Assembly (NCBI GenBank): GCA_019246625.1
Contig: JAFAQB010000091.1
Location: forward strand, 1 to 54,446
Length of the DNA stretch: 54,446 bases
Origin: Nitrososphaeraceae archaeon
GTDB lineage: Archaea > Thermoproteota > Nitrososphaeria > Nitrososphaerales > Nitrososphaeraceae
Direction of reading: 5' to 3'
The translations under genes were made by a program, and so were the position numbers. Numbering within the stretch: the stretch's first letter is position 1; each line of letters opens with the position of its first letter. Under the pieces are notes generated by a model. It searched no databases. It was not told the DNA's origin and saw only the letters and a program-made list of their open reading frames with translations. Positions 46,140 to 54,446 of the stretch are shown here, piece by piece.

Positions 46140-46640
46140 TTGGATATACCGAAGGTCCATTATAGCGTCATTGTTGGATTTCTAGAAGTGTTAGATGATT
46201 TGGGTGGCAAGTCAGATATAGCGGGGATTGCATCTAAACAAGGATTGGAGTTAGACTATCTTTTGCCAATACTTGAATCAGGTGAAATGTTAGGCTTTAT
46301 TCAAGTTCAAGCTGGAGATGTGTCAATAACTGAAAAAGGACATTTATTCATGGCAGCGAGTCCAAAGGTAAGAAAAAAAATGCTACGTGATATTATCATT
46401 AAATTTGATATATTCAAGAAATTAGTTGATCTCGTCAAACAAAGTGAAAATGGATATATTAGAAAAAGTGAATTACTAGAACTCATTTCTGCTAGTGATA
46501 CTACAACCACAAATAACGATGGCTTAAATGACTTTGGTTGGATTATTGAATGGGGAAGAGAAGCACTTATTCTTAATTATAATGCCAATACAGAAAATAT
46601 CGCTTTAAGGCAACGTAGCTTATCTATGTTACCAAGTTAA
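46140..46640 (+). CDS. AAA-associated domain protein of the ABC importer
   Basis: 166 residues matching the AAA-associated C-terminal domain (PF09821 type) that in bacteria is fused to the end of nitrate/sulfonate/bicarbonate-type ABC ATPases. Winged-helix-like first part (GGKSDIAGIASKQGLELDYLLPILE, LGFIQVQAGDVSITEKGHLFM), then KKMLRDIIIKFDIFKKL and FGWIIEWGREALILNY. Here it is a separate protein 138 nt after the ATPase gene; TTG start. Probably binds the ATPase and senses a ligand or regulates uptake (inference). Confidence 0.82.
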   Translation: MDIPKVHYSVIVGFLEVLDDLGGKSDIAGIASKQGLELDYLLPILESGEMLGFIQVQAGDVSITEKGHLFMAASPKVRKKMLRDIIIKFDIFKKLVDLVKQSENGYIRKSELLELISASDTTTTNNDGLNDFGWIIEWGREALILNYNANTENIALRQRSLSMLPS

Positions 46641-46817
46641 TTTTTGTTACAAAACATATCTAGGATACCACTAATTTAGCAGTTGGTCATATTCGTAGGT
46701 AACACAAAATGTCTCTAACTTAACATGCTGTGGTGAGTTCGCCGTATAATTTATTCTTAAAAACCTAATTTTTTCATGTATGCGTGACTCGAATGTAATT
46801 CTTGTTTTGACATATTC

Positions 46818-46826
46818 TTTATAAAC
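46818..46826 (+). promoter_or_regulatory. TATA box of the SDR gene at 46857
   Basis: TTTATAAAC, 31-39 nt before the ATG, would give a leader of roughly 8 nt. No Shine-Dalgarno sequence lies between. Confidence 0.55.
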
Positions 46827-46856
46827 ACACCTTTCCTACTCTAATCCGTAGTATCC

Positions 46857-47672
46857 ATGGGAAATAAAGTTGCAATAGTAACGGGCTCTAGTAAGGGAAT
46901 TGGAAAAGCTATAGCATTAGCATTTGCAAAGTCGAAAGAATATTCTGCAGTAGTCATTAATTCTAGGAAAGTAGAGGAAGCACAAGAAGTCTCTAAAGAA
47001 GTCAACAAGTTAGGTTGTAATTCAACTGCTATTGAAGCTGACGTTTCAAAGGAAAGTGATTGTATTAAATTAATTGAAGAAACTGTCAAGTACTTTGGTA
47101 GGATAGATGTGTTAGTCAATAATGCTGGAATCCAAGAAGATTTGCCTTTAACAGAGATAAATTTAGAAGAATGGTACAAGATAATAGGAGTTGATCTTAC
47201 GGGGCCGTTTATATGCAGCAGAGAAGCTGTAAAGCATATGAAAACACAACATAACCCTGAAGGCGGATGCATCATAAACATTTCATCTGTCCATCAAGCA
47301 ATACCCAAACCCCACTATGTTCCATATGCCACGTCAAAGGCAGGAATTGAAATGATGACAAAGACAATGGCACTGGAATTGGCAAAAGACAACATAAGGG
47401 CCAACATAGTTGCACCTGGAGCTATAGATACAGATATGAATGCGGAGCTAAGAAAGAATAAGGCAGAGCTGCAGGGTGTTCTCAAACGCATTCCTCTGGG
47501 AAGAGTTGCAAGTGCAGACGAGGTAGCAAACGTAGTAGAGTTCTTGGCATCAGATAAAGCAAGTTATGTTACAGGCGCATCATACTTTGTCGATGGCGGT
47601 ATGACTTTATATCCTAGTTTTGGAGTAACTCCTGAGCATGAGACTGCAGAGCTGAATAGTAGCGGTACCTAG
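46857..47672 (+). CDS. SDR-family NAD(P)-dependent oxidoreductase (glucose 1-dehydrogenase-like)
   Basis: 271 residues. Classical SDR motifs: TGSSKGIG (9-16), NNAG (88-91), NISSVHQ (catalytic Ser143 or Ser144) and YATSK (Tyr157, Lys161), then PGAIDTDMN and the C-terminal YVTGASYFVDGGMTLYPS, typical of the glucose 1-dehydrogenase/3-oxoacyl-ACP reductase branch. ATG start behind a TATA box. The tail of 20 residues is extended. The next gene, converging, is a glycosidase, so a role in sugar metabolism is plausible but not shown. Confidence 0.92.
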   Translation: MGNKVAIVTGSSKGIGKAIALAFAKSKEYSAVVINSRKVEEAQEVSKEVNKLGCNSTAIEADVSKESDCIKLIEETVKYFGRIDVLVNNAGIQEDLPLTEINLEEWYKIIGVDLTGPFICSREAVKHMKTQHNPEGGCIINISSVHQAIPKPHYVPYATSKAGIEMMTKTMALELAKDNIRANIVAPGAIDTDMNAELRKNKAELQGVLKRIPLGRVASADEVANVVEFLASDKASYVTGASYFVDGGMTLYPSFGVTPEHETAELNSSGT

Positions 47673-47731
47673 CAGTAATTCTTTGCTCTTTTTGTGCCTC
47701 ATACATAGAATAACTGGAAGACTGTTCTCTT

Positions 47732-49168
47732 TTAATTTTTTTCAAGTATGTCAGCTAATGCTATTCTTATTGTTGTTATGCCTGTTCTAAACGGATATGC
47801 TCCAGATCCTTCGTCAGTAATAGGATTTACCCATTCATAGAATGCATGTAAATGTGGATGGCCATCATTAGAAGCAAGCTTGGAAAGTAGAATATTACAT
47901 CCTTCAACTTTATTAAACCTGCTTCTAGCTAGCATCTCTATTCCTGTAGTCCAAGGCCAAAAAGTATGGTTGTGGTATTGATATGGTTTTAGAATCCAGG
48001 GTCCAGTTCTCTTCAACTCGGTTTCTGTTACAAGTGGCCACTTCTCCTTCCATGCTCTATTTCTTATAGCATCAAGTGTACTAATGGCTCTTTTGTGAAG
48101 AGATTGATGGACAGGCAGCACTGATTCTTGCCGTCCTTGCACTTGTTTATGATTTTTAGCAATCCAGTGGTTACGACTATGATGATGAACTCCAAGGCTA
48201 TCATTGGCTGTATTCTGTGAAATTGCATTCAAATAAAATGAAACATCTTGTGTCAATATCCTATATGGTTCTCCAGAATGATTGGATTGTTGAATATCCA
48301 GATAACAACCATCTTGCTCAGACCATAATTTTTCTTCTACTCCACGTATAGTTTTATCTGTCAAATGCTTTAATCTGTCAGCTTCTTCACTTCTGTCAAG
48401 TTCTGATAAAAGAGAACAAAGATCATTTAAAGCAAGTAGCCAGCAAGATTGACTGTAAACTATTTTACCTGCTCTGACAGCCGTGTCCATCCAGTCTTCA
48501 TTGTGGCTTTGTTCTAACAAGCCATCATTATCAATATCACGACTGTTCAGATGCTCGACGGCTCTTAGCATGCGAGGAACCACAAATTCAGCCACTTTTT
48601 GGGGATCAGTTATCCCTGCTTTTGATAGCAGTGCGCTAACATAATCTGATGAGTGCTCTGAAGCTACTACGCTTGACGTTTCCGATGAAGATGAAGAAGA
48701 ACCGTGATTTTTCAAAACCCTTGCCAAAATCCAAGAAGTCGTTGAAATTATCAATGCTGTAGAATCTATATCTGGATTTTGACCATAGACCTCAGAGAAG
48801 CCAGCCTGGTATATTGTTGTGGGAAGAGCTCCCTCAAATTCCTTTTCTTTGTCTGCATTCGCTACCTCTGCTGAAAATTTCATCTTCGGGGCCCCTCTTC
48901 CATAAACTATCTTTTCCTTGCCAGGCGATATTTGATGAGACCAAATCTGGTAAATCTGCTGCATTGCTCCGTCAATATTGCCAGACAGGAACCAATCTTT
49001 CAGAATATATGACGCATCCCTGCACCATATAGCTTGATAGATTCCACCGGGGTTTAGGCCTTGAAGCACATGCTCGTTTGTCTTTTGTAAGAAGGTATTG
49101 GCATTGACCACGAAAGATTTCCATGAATCTGAAGAAAAGGAGGAGGCAGAAGCATCGACATTAGACAT
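47732..49168 (-). CDS. Glycoside hydrolase with (alpha/alpha)6 barrel (glycogen-debranching-like)
   Basis: 478 residues, no signal peptide. Typical six-hairpin glycosidase motifs: GGIYQAIWCRDASYILKDWF (about 41-60), IDSTALIISTTSWIL, LEQSHNEDWMDTAVRAG (candidate catalytic acid near residue 227), QSCWLLALND and TFWPWTTGIEMLARSRF. This pattern belongs to amylo-alpha-1,6-glucosidase-like/GH63-like enzymes that hydrolyse glucose or mannose linkages in the cytoplasm. Exact substrate unknown. Residues 170-190 hold a serine-rich insertion. ATG start. Confidence 0.85.
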   Translation of the reverse strand: MSNVDASASSFSSDSWKSFVVNANTFLQKTNEHVLQGLNPGGIYQAIWCRDASYILKDWFLSGNIDGAMQQIYQIWSHQISPGKEKIVYGRGAPKMKFSAEVANADKEKEFEGALPTTIYQAGFSEVYGQNPDIDSTALIISTTSWILARVLKNHGSSSSSSETSSVVASEHSSDYVSALLSKAGITDPQKVAEFVVPRMLRAVEHLNSRDIDNDGLLEQSHNEDWMDTAVRAGKIVYSQSCWLLALNDLCSLLSELDRSEEADRLKHLTDKTIRGVEEKLWSEQDGCYLDIQQSNHSGEPYRILTQDVSFYLNAISQNTANDSLGVHHHSRNHWIAKNHKQVQGRQESVLPVHQSLHKRAISTLDAIRNRAWKEKWPLVTETELKRTGPWILKPYQYHNHTFWPWTTGIEMLARSRFNKVEGCNILLSKLASNDGHPHLHAFYEWVNPITDEGSGAYPFRTGITTIRIALADILEKN

Positions 49169-49548
49169 TTTTAAAGTTCGCCATCATATGCTATAAATTT
49201 TTTGCTAATCTTATTATTAATCTTATCAACAGTCAAGGTAACAAAATTTGCCAATAACATTTGTTTTATTGCAGACGCGTCATGGCATTACTTCCAAGTT
49301 GTGTAAAGTACAATTCAGGGCTTAGGTGACACGCAGCGGCGTATAGAGACAGATCACTTTCAAAAAGGATATTTCTTATATTTTTCTTATAGGAAGAAGG
49401 AAGAGAAGTGATCGGCTATCTATCTTGGATGCCTATATTGGATAATAAAGTCAATGGGATCCAATTAATATTCATTTAGTTATATTGATGATGGGGCTGT
49501 TTTCTTTTTATAATCTAATAGTGATCCTCATATAAATGAAAGAGGTTT
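49169..49548. other. Divergent promoter region between the glycosidase and DNA ligase genes
   Basis: 380 bp, no gene. Both neighbours read away from it. TTTTTATAATC at 49505-49515 is a plausible ligase TATA box. Confidence 0.45.
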
Positions 49549-51279
49549 ATGTCCATCCATTCCAGTAACAACAATTTTGATCAATTTTCGCATTTTGTAG
49601 ATACCTGTGAAAAAATACATGCAGTTGCAAGCAAGAATACAAAGGTGAGGATTCTTTCTGAATACCTTGCTTGCCTGGATAAGGAATCATTACCTATTGC
49701 TGTTCTATTTTTCTCCAATAGAGTATTTCCACCAGGTTCAAAATTCGTGATGAACATAGGTTTTAATACAATAATACGAGTACTTTCAGAAATAGCTACT
49801 CTAGATCCAAATCAAATTCAGCGCATCTACTTAAAACATGGAGATATGGGTGCCTTATCTGAGTACGCTGTATCGAAAAAGAACATGGTTTCACTTTTCC
49901 AGCAGCAAGCTTTAACGTTATTATCCATATATGATCGGCTTAAAGAAATTGCAGATACTATAGGCTCTGGTTCTAATAAAGATAAGAAAAACATCTTGAA
50001 AGGACTACTTATCAACAGTTCTCCACTTGAAGCAAAATATCTGATAAAGATCATAAACGGAGAAATGAGGATTGGTTTGACAGAAGGTCTGGTTGAAATT
50101 GCTGTTTCAAAAGCATTTGATCAAGAGCTTGAGCATGTTAGAGACGCGATGCTCTTTTCAGGAGATATCTCCAAAGTATCTCTCTTGGCCAAAAGAAACT
50201 TACTGCATACCGCTCTAATAAAACTACTTTCACCTATAAGTTATATGTTAGCAGATGTGATGTTAACTGCAGAAGAGATAATCAAGTATTATAATAAACC
50301 TCTGATTTGTGAATACAAATATGATGGGATACGTGCACAGGTGCACAAGTTTGGGCAGGAAGTTAGGCTGTTTTCTCGTAAGCTTGTCGACGTTACAAAT
50401 GCATTTCCTGAATTGGTCAATGCTGCACTGGCTGTTAGATCGTCATCATCTGATATTGATTTTATTTTGGATGGAGAAGTAATGGCTTTTCAAAATGGCA
50501 AACCACTTCATTTTCATGAACTCCAAAAAAGACTTCACAAAAAGAACGTCACAGAACAAATCATGACAGACGTTCCACTGGTATATGTAGTATACGATAT
50601 TATGTATTTCAACGGAGAAAACACGATTGGAAAGTCCATTAAAGGAAGAAAAGAAATTCTATCAAATATATCTTTTAAAGATCCAATCATCAATTCAACA
50701 TACAGGGTTGTAAATTCTGAACAAGAGATTATCGCAATGTTTGAAGAAAGCAGAGATATTGGTCATGAAGGGCTGGTATTAAAAGATCTAGATTCTCAAT
50801 ATCATCCTGGAAAAAGAGGAAGGTATTGGATGAAGCTCAAAAAGGAATTAGATACAATTGACGCAGTTGTTGTAATTGCTGAATATGGACATGGAAAGAG
50901 GGCAGGTGTCTTATCTGATTACACATTTGCAGTAAGAGACGATACTGATAGCAACCAATTGAGAACAATTGGTAAGGCTTATTCTGGATTAACTGACGAT
51001 GAAATATTTGAAATAACAAAAAAACTAAGATCAATTATGATAAAAGATGAGGGCTATAGTATAATAGTAAAGCCGGAAATAGTTTTGGAGATTGCGTTTG
51101 ACAGTATCCAGAAAAGCAATAGGCATGATAGCGGTTTTGCATTACGTTTTCCCAGAATAAAGAACATACGTGAAGACAAAGATGCCGCAGATATAGATAC
51201 ACTCCAAAAAGTTAAGCAAATCTACGAAAAACAGACTTACATAATGAGCAAAATAGGTAGGCATGGTAGTAGAGATTGA
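49549..51279 (+). CDS. lig: ATP-dependent DNA ligase
   Basis: 576 residues, the archaeal replicative DNA ligase I type. N-terminal DNA-binding domain (1 to about 225), adenylation domain with motif I EYKYDGIRAQVH (AMP-accepting Lys257), motif III YVVYDIMYFNG, motif IV EGLVLKDLDSQY and motif V WMKLKKELD, and the OB domain with GKRAGVLSDYTFAV, VKPEIVLEIAFD and GFALRFPRI. Seals nicks and Okazaki fragments with ATP. ATG start. It stands alone. Confidence 0.96.
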   Translation: MSIHSSNNNFDQFSHFVDTCEKIHAVASKNTKVRILSEYLACLDKESLPIAVLFFSNRVFPPGSKFVMNIGFNTIIRVLSEIATLDPNQIQRIYLKHGDMGALSEYAVSKKNMVSLFQQQALTLLSIYDRLKEIADTIGSGSNKDKKNILKGLLINSSPLEAKYLIKIINGEMRIGLTEGLVEIAVSKAFDQELEHVRDAMLFSGDISKVSLLAKRNLLHTALIKLLSPISYMLADVMLTAEEIIKYYNKPLICEYKYDGIRAQVHKFGQEVRLFSRKLVDVTNAFPELVNAALAVRSSSSDIDFILDGEVMAFQNGKPLHFHELQKRLHKKNVTEQIMTDVPLVYVVYDIMYFNGENTIGKSIKGRKEILSNISFKDPIINSTYRVVNSEQEIIAMFEESRDIGHEGLVLKDLDSQYHPGKRGRYWMKLKKELDTIDAVVVIAEYGHGKRAGVLSDYTFAVRDDTDSNQLRTIGKAYSGLTDDEIFEITKKLRSIMIKDEGYSIIVKPEIVLEIAFDSIQKSNRHDSGFALRFPRIKNIREDKDAADIDTLQKVKQIYEKQTYIMSKIGRHGSRD

Positions 51280-51893
51280 GAATTATTGATGAGGTTTAAA
51301 AATAATTGAAGTTAGAAAAAAAGATGATGTAGACTTTATAAGCTTTCTACCAAAGAAGAAGATAATTAATATTTAACACTTAATACCATCTTATTTACCT
51401 GTGATGTGAGACCTATTGGAAATGTAAAGTAAAGATGAACGCACGTTGTAGTTATAGATTCCAAACATATTATATCAACATTTCAAAATATCATTACCAA
51501 ATCAGAGAAACAATTTGGACAAGATATTTGATGCTATATTGTATAACCAAAAATAGTGAGCGACCCATGTGGATCCAATAACCATTACCTGTTTGTATTT
51601 GCCAAGCAACTTGTTTTATTGGATCTGTCTGTGTTAAATTTGTAGTATCACATATCCAAATATATCTTTATCCAATATTCATTAAAAATGAAAAAAGTGT
51701 CTGTGAATATTTTCCATGGTGTATCATAGAAGGAAATGTTGTTGTTGTTATAAGTAATCTAACATTGCAGTCAGGTGTGCTATCGTGTTAACTTAAACGG
51801 CTTATTCTTTATACTTGGTTTCTCTAGCCGTATTACAAATATCAAGGTGTAAACTCTTATGCATCTTTACCAGAAATTTGGCTATTACTTAAA
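51280..51893. other. Intergenic region between convergent genes
   Basis: 614 bp between the ligase stop and the nitroreductase stop. A short frame right after ligase (51301-51377, reading VRKKDDVDFISFLPKKK) has no start codon and may be a relic. Nothing else recognised. Confidence 0.4.
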
Positions 51894-52523
51894 TCAAACT
51901 TCATGAATTAAACCGATCAGACTTCTTTTTGGTTTGGGTTGAAGTATTTTATGAGGATACCCTAAACATAGAATTGATGATGGCGTATATTTTGTACGTA
52001 GTGCTGCCATAACCTTTTCTTCATCTATCATGCCTATCCATATGGAGCTTAATCCCAATGCATGTGCTGCAAGCTGAGCATATGCCGCGGCAAGGGTTGC
52101 GTCTTGTAAAGAGAATTTTTTAAGAATATGGAGTGGGAAGTTCATTCTTACCCTCTCTGGGTTCATACAGAAAACAAGAACAACAGGAGCATTTACATAT
52201 GGCTGTTTATTAGATGCATCGACAAGTTTTAGTTTAATTTCTGAGTTTTTAACATGATAGATTTCAAAGCCTTGAAAACCACCAGCTGTTGGAGCTGTAT
52301 CAGCAGCAGCTAATATCATTTCGATTTTGGAATCCTCAACTTGTTTATTTTCAAATTTTCTTTGAGATCTCCTGCTCAGCATGACATTAAAGATATTGGT
52401 TTGCAGGGTGTCATCTATCTCTTGAAGGTCCACGTCTTCGTCCTTTGGATAAAGTAGGTCCTGATCCGATCTAACTGCTCCTCCTGCAAACATTCTAGAG
52501 AAAACGTCTTTTGGGTAAGACAT
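51894..52523 (-). CDS. Nitroreductase family protein
   Basis: 209 residues. FMN-binding nitroreductase fold: SRRSQRKFENKQVEDSKIEM (phosphate-binding arginines), ADTAPTAGGFQGFEIYHV, PVVLVFCMNPERV, and DATLAAAYAQLAAHALGLSSIWIGM. The acceptor is unknown; members reduce nitro groups, flavins or quinones, or dehalogenate. An N-terminal extension of about 40 residues precedes the fold. ATG at 52521-52523. Stand-alone. Confidence 0.92.
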   Translation of the reverse strand: MSYPKDVFSRMFAGGAVRSDQDLLYPKDEDVDLQEIDDTLQTNIFNVMLSRRSQRKFENKQVEDSKIEMILAAADTAPTAGGFQGFEIYHVKNSEIKLKLVDASNKQPYVNAPVVLVFCMNPERVRMNFPLHILKKFSLQDATLAAAYAQLAAHALGLSSIWIGMIDEEKVMAALRTKYTPSSILCLGYPHKILQPKPKRSLIGLIHEV

Positions 52524-52583
52524 CCATTATATGATTCATTATTGCTCTAAAAAAAGGCTTTCTACAAAATTCGTTTCAATATG

Positions 52584-52607
52584 GTATTTCTGTATTTCTG
52601 TATTTCT
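52584..52607. repeat. 8-bp microsatellite-like repeat, three copies
   Basis: TATTTCTG repeated three times in tandem in the upstream region of the nitroreductase gene. A plausible slippage site. Confidence 0.7.
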
Positions 52608-52722
52608 GCATTCTACTTACAAAACTTAGAGGCCCACCATCAATCATAGATTCCATGTATGTTAAGAGCATAAACTTCGATCAGCTCTAATTTATTTATT
52701 TTATATTTATTTATTTTAGAAC

Positions 52723-52917
52723 TCAAAGATCAGATCCATATGGAGTAGTAAATTTTTTCAGCTCTACCACTGTGAAATCTTTTAATTCAATAAGAAATCG
52801 TTTGCGGTCCTTTTGTACAACTACGTAATTTGATCCGGAGCCTACAACGTTGCCGCCAACAAATTCCTTCAACTGTACCACATCAAAGGAAGCCTCTATA
52901 CCAATATATATCTTCAA
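52723..52917 (-). CDS. Small hypothetical protein, 64 aa
   Basis: TTG-started frame with beta-rich, balanced composition (MKIYIGIEASFDVVQLKEF, NYVVVQKDRKRFLIELKDF). Looks like a small beta-barrel-like protein. No family recognised. It diverges from thioredoxin with 119 bp between. Confidence 0.5.
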   Translation of the reverse strand: MKIYIGIEASFDVVQLKEFVGGNVVGSGSNYVVVQKDRKRFLIELKDFTVVELKKFTTPYGSDL

Positions 52918-53002
52918 CTAAAATAAACATCAATTTTAAGCTGCTGCAGATCTGCCAAGACGTGGGAAGAAATACTGCTGCTACATATGTATGTTTAATG
53001 CA

Positions 53003-53010
53003 TTTTATAT
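53003..53010 (+). promoter_or_regulatory. TATA box of thioredoxin
   Basis: TTTTATAT at 27-34 nt before the ATG at 53037; the message should be nearly leaderless. Confidence 0.55.
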
Positions 53011-53036
53011 AGGATTATATACATAGCTTACTTGTT

Positions 53037-53387
53037 ATGGAAAGCCGAAGCAAAAGTAATAGTATAAGTCATGTTACGACCGACTCATGGGATACTGATG
53101 TACTAAAGTCAGATTTACCAGTTTTTGTCGACTTTTGGGCTGAATGGTGTGGCCCATGCAGAATGGTCGGTCCAGCAGTGGAACAGTTATCACAGACAAT
53201 GAATGGAAGACTAAAAATAGCAAAACTAAATGTTGACGAAAACCAAGAAATCGCAATGAAATATGGGATTCGATCAATTCCTTCATTATTGTTATTCAAA
53301 GATGGAAAAGAAATCGCAAGAACAGTGGGAGCTGCTCCAAAAGAAGCATATCAGAAATTTGTAGAACAATATATATCAAAGGCTTAA
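53037..53387 (+). CDS. trxA: Thioredoxin
   Basis: 116 residues. Active site WCGPC (37-41) in DFWAEWCGPCRMVGP, the conserved cis-proline segment GIRSIPSLLLF and the glycine of the last strand (KDGKEIARTVGAAP). Reduces protein disulfides in the cytosol. The first 15 residues are a polar extension. ATG start behind a TATA box; single gene. Confidence 0.96.
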   Translation: MESRSKSNSISHVTTDSWDTDVLKSDLPVFVDFWAEWCGPCRMVGPAVEQLSQTMNGRLKIAKLNVDENQEIAMKYGIRSIPSLLLFKDGKEIARTVGAAPKEAYQKFVEQYISKA

Positions 53388-53614
53388 CTGATTTGTACCT
53401 ATATTTTTATTTTTAACAAAAGCCTTTTCTATTTTTTAATCTAAGTGAATATATACCCTATATTCCTGTCCCTGTCGGCTTAAATTTGTTATCTGTAAGA
53501 CGCTAAAGAACAACATCATTCGATTGATAAATAACATCATACAAAAGCAGAGAACACAACACAAAATTCCAGAATTTCACATGACATTAGAAAAATTGTT
53601 CGAAAAGAAGAGGA

Positions 53615-53785
53615 TTAAGTCAGAATAATAGGGGCTTTGATAAACATAGCTATAGCATGCATGTCATGTTGTTCTAATGCTACTGGTCCTATTGCTATTA
53701 TCGCAAAAACCAGCTTGAGCAATACAATTATGACGATAATTGCTACAATTACCACTATTATTGTCCACAGAAGTCCAAGTACCAT
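53615..53785 (-). CDS. Small single-pass membrane protein, 56 aa
   Basis: An ATG-started frame whose first 37 residues are almost entirely hydrophobic (LLWTIIVVIVAIIVIIVLLK, then LVFAIIAIGPVA), followed by a short polar part with EQHDMHAIAMF. One long or two tightly packed membrane helices. I do not recognise the family, but the codon content and clean frame suggest a true gene. Convergent with thioredoxin. Confidence 0.62.
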   Translation of the reverse strand: MVLGLLWTIIVVIVAIIVIIVLLKLVFAIIAIGPVALEQHDMHAIAMFIKAPIILT

Positions 53786-54308
53786 ATAACCATTACAGTC
53801 TAACGAATGATTAAAAAAGCCTTTGAATATCTTTTAGCTAAGAAATCATACTTGAAAATAGCTTTATCATTATATTATAAGATAGAACAATCAACTAACG
53901 ATGGATTTGTAATGAGCGTTCAAGCGTCTTAGAAATAGAGCATCTTTATCTCACTGCAAGGCCCGCCATAGTTGATACTTTCTCCATCATCGTCCTAATA
54001 CTTCGTCTCTGTAGGAAGTGTGGCCTGCTTGAGTCAATTGTTTTACTAGTTAAAAATCAATAGTTATCCTTTTTTATCAGATCTGTTGGAAATTAAAAGT
54101 CCAGATAACGATGACGCTCAAACGTCATTATTTTCATCATCAAATTATTCCTCCGTCTACTTGAAGAAAACTCTAATTCTTTGCGCTCTCCTTAATGACG
54201 TTTTATTAATAAACATCAATAAACATCCTCTAGTCTAATATGTTAGTCGTTCCATAAACTTGTTGCTTATTCCTTCTATCTCATTTAAGATTTAGTAGTA
54301 GCAGCAAT
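53786..54308. other. Intergenic region
   Basis: 523 bp without a convincing gene. TAATAAACATC and CAATAAACATC form a short direct repeat at 54209-54230. Nothing else recognised. Confidence 0.4.
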
Positions 54309-54446
54309 CTATGAACTTCCAAAATGAACTACATTAACATTAGTGTTATTTGGAGTGTGGTTGAGAGTTACCGATATGTTTTCCAATTCTTCATATGCCA
54401 AGTTATACATTTGAGTACCATCATGCAAATTTTTTGTTTTGATATA
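54309..54446 (-). CDS. C-terminal end of an unknown protein (runs off window)
   Basis: An open frame enters from the right edge and ends at TAG (54309-54311). The last 45 residues read YIKTKNLHDGTQMYNLAYEE and then NISVTLNHTPNNTNVNVVHF. The Asn/Thr-rich, beta-prone end suggests an extracellular or surface protein, but this is weak evidence. No family recognised. Confidence 0.6.
   Translation of the reverse strand, partial: YIKTKNLHDGTQMYNLAYEELENISVTLNHTPNNTNVNVVHFGSS

Noticed and set aside
1-54446. CRISPR array, rRNA operon, prophage or defence system
   Set aside because: No regularly spaced direct repeats, no rRNA sequence, and no integrase, capsid, Cas or restriction gene was seen.

Overview
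The window is chromosomal DNA of an archaeon of the Thaumarchaeota (Nitrososphaeria). The low GC, aCPSF1/FttA-type ribonuclease, homotypic EndA, aIF2-beta, S8e, TiaS, UPF0147, ScpA/ScpB, a Sulfolobus-type zinc ferredoxin and many leaderless TTG starts fit a soil ammonia oxidiser of the Nitrososphaerales, perhaps Nitrosocosmicus-like. The genus is an inference; no amo or rRNA gene is present.

Layout. 1-6.1 kb: edge fragment of an SDR, an unknown protein, the endA/DUF47 pair, a TauE-type permease, two divergent winged-helix paralogues and homoserine dehydrogenase. 6.1-9.2 kb: gene-poor tract holding a decayed IS5-like element with target-site duplication. 9.2-13.5 kb: UPF0147, a 47-residue zinc protein, the transcription-termination ribonuclease and a site-2 protease. 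13.6-14.6 kb: a second decayed insertion sequence with a perfect 9-bp target duplication. 14.9-16.6 kb: scpA-scpB-rpS8e. 17.2-23.5 kb: a secreted PsbP-like protein, a ubiquitin-like/E1 fusion with threonine synthase, HisI, a C2H2 mini-protein and TiaS. 24.3-25.9 kb: two tRNA genes flanking a phosphatase. 26-31 kb: an orphan ABC ATPase and grpE-dnaK-dnaJ. 31.5-36.4 kb: aIF2-beta, Thaumarchaeota-type unknowns, ferredoxin and an ArsA-like ATPase. 36.4-40.1 kb: small secreted proteins, an internal-repeat protein and a phosphoesterase pseudogene. 40.1-47.7 kb: phospholipase D, a structured non-coding stretch, an ABC importer operon and an SDR. 47.7 kb to the end: a glycosidase, DNA ligase, nitroreductase, thioredoxin, a small membrane protein and the C-terminus of an unknown gene at the edge.

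The most notable signal is in the two tRNA genes. The initiator tRNA-Met carries two non-canonical introns, 16 nt in the D-loop and 28 nt in the T-arm. tRNA-Leu(CAG) carries a 25-nt intron inside the anticodon stem plus a canonical 22-nt intron. All four have the 4-bp helix with two 3-nt bulges that EndA cuts, and removing them leaves regular 75- and 85-nt tRNAs. The same window encodes an EndA.

Other points of interest are the MoaD-like/E1 fusion with a C-terminal TBP-like domain, the importer with a double-length permease and a free-standing AAA-associated subunit, several zinc or membrane mini-proteins under 60 residues, and a hairpin-rich non-coding stretch near 42 kb.
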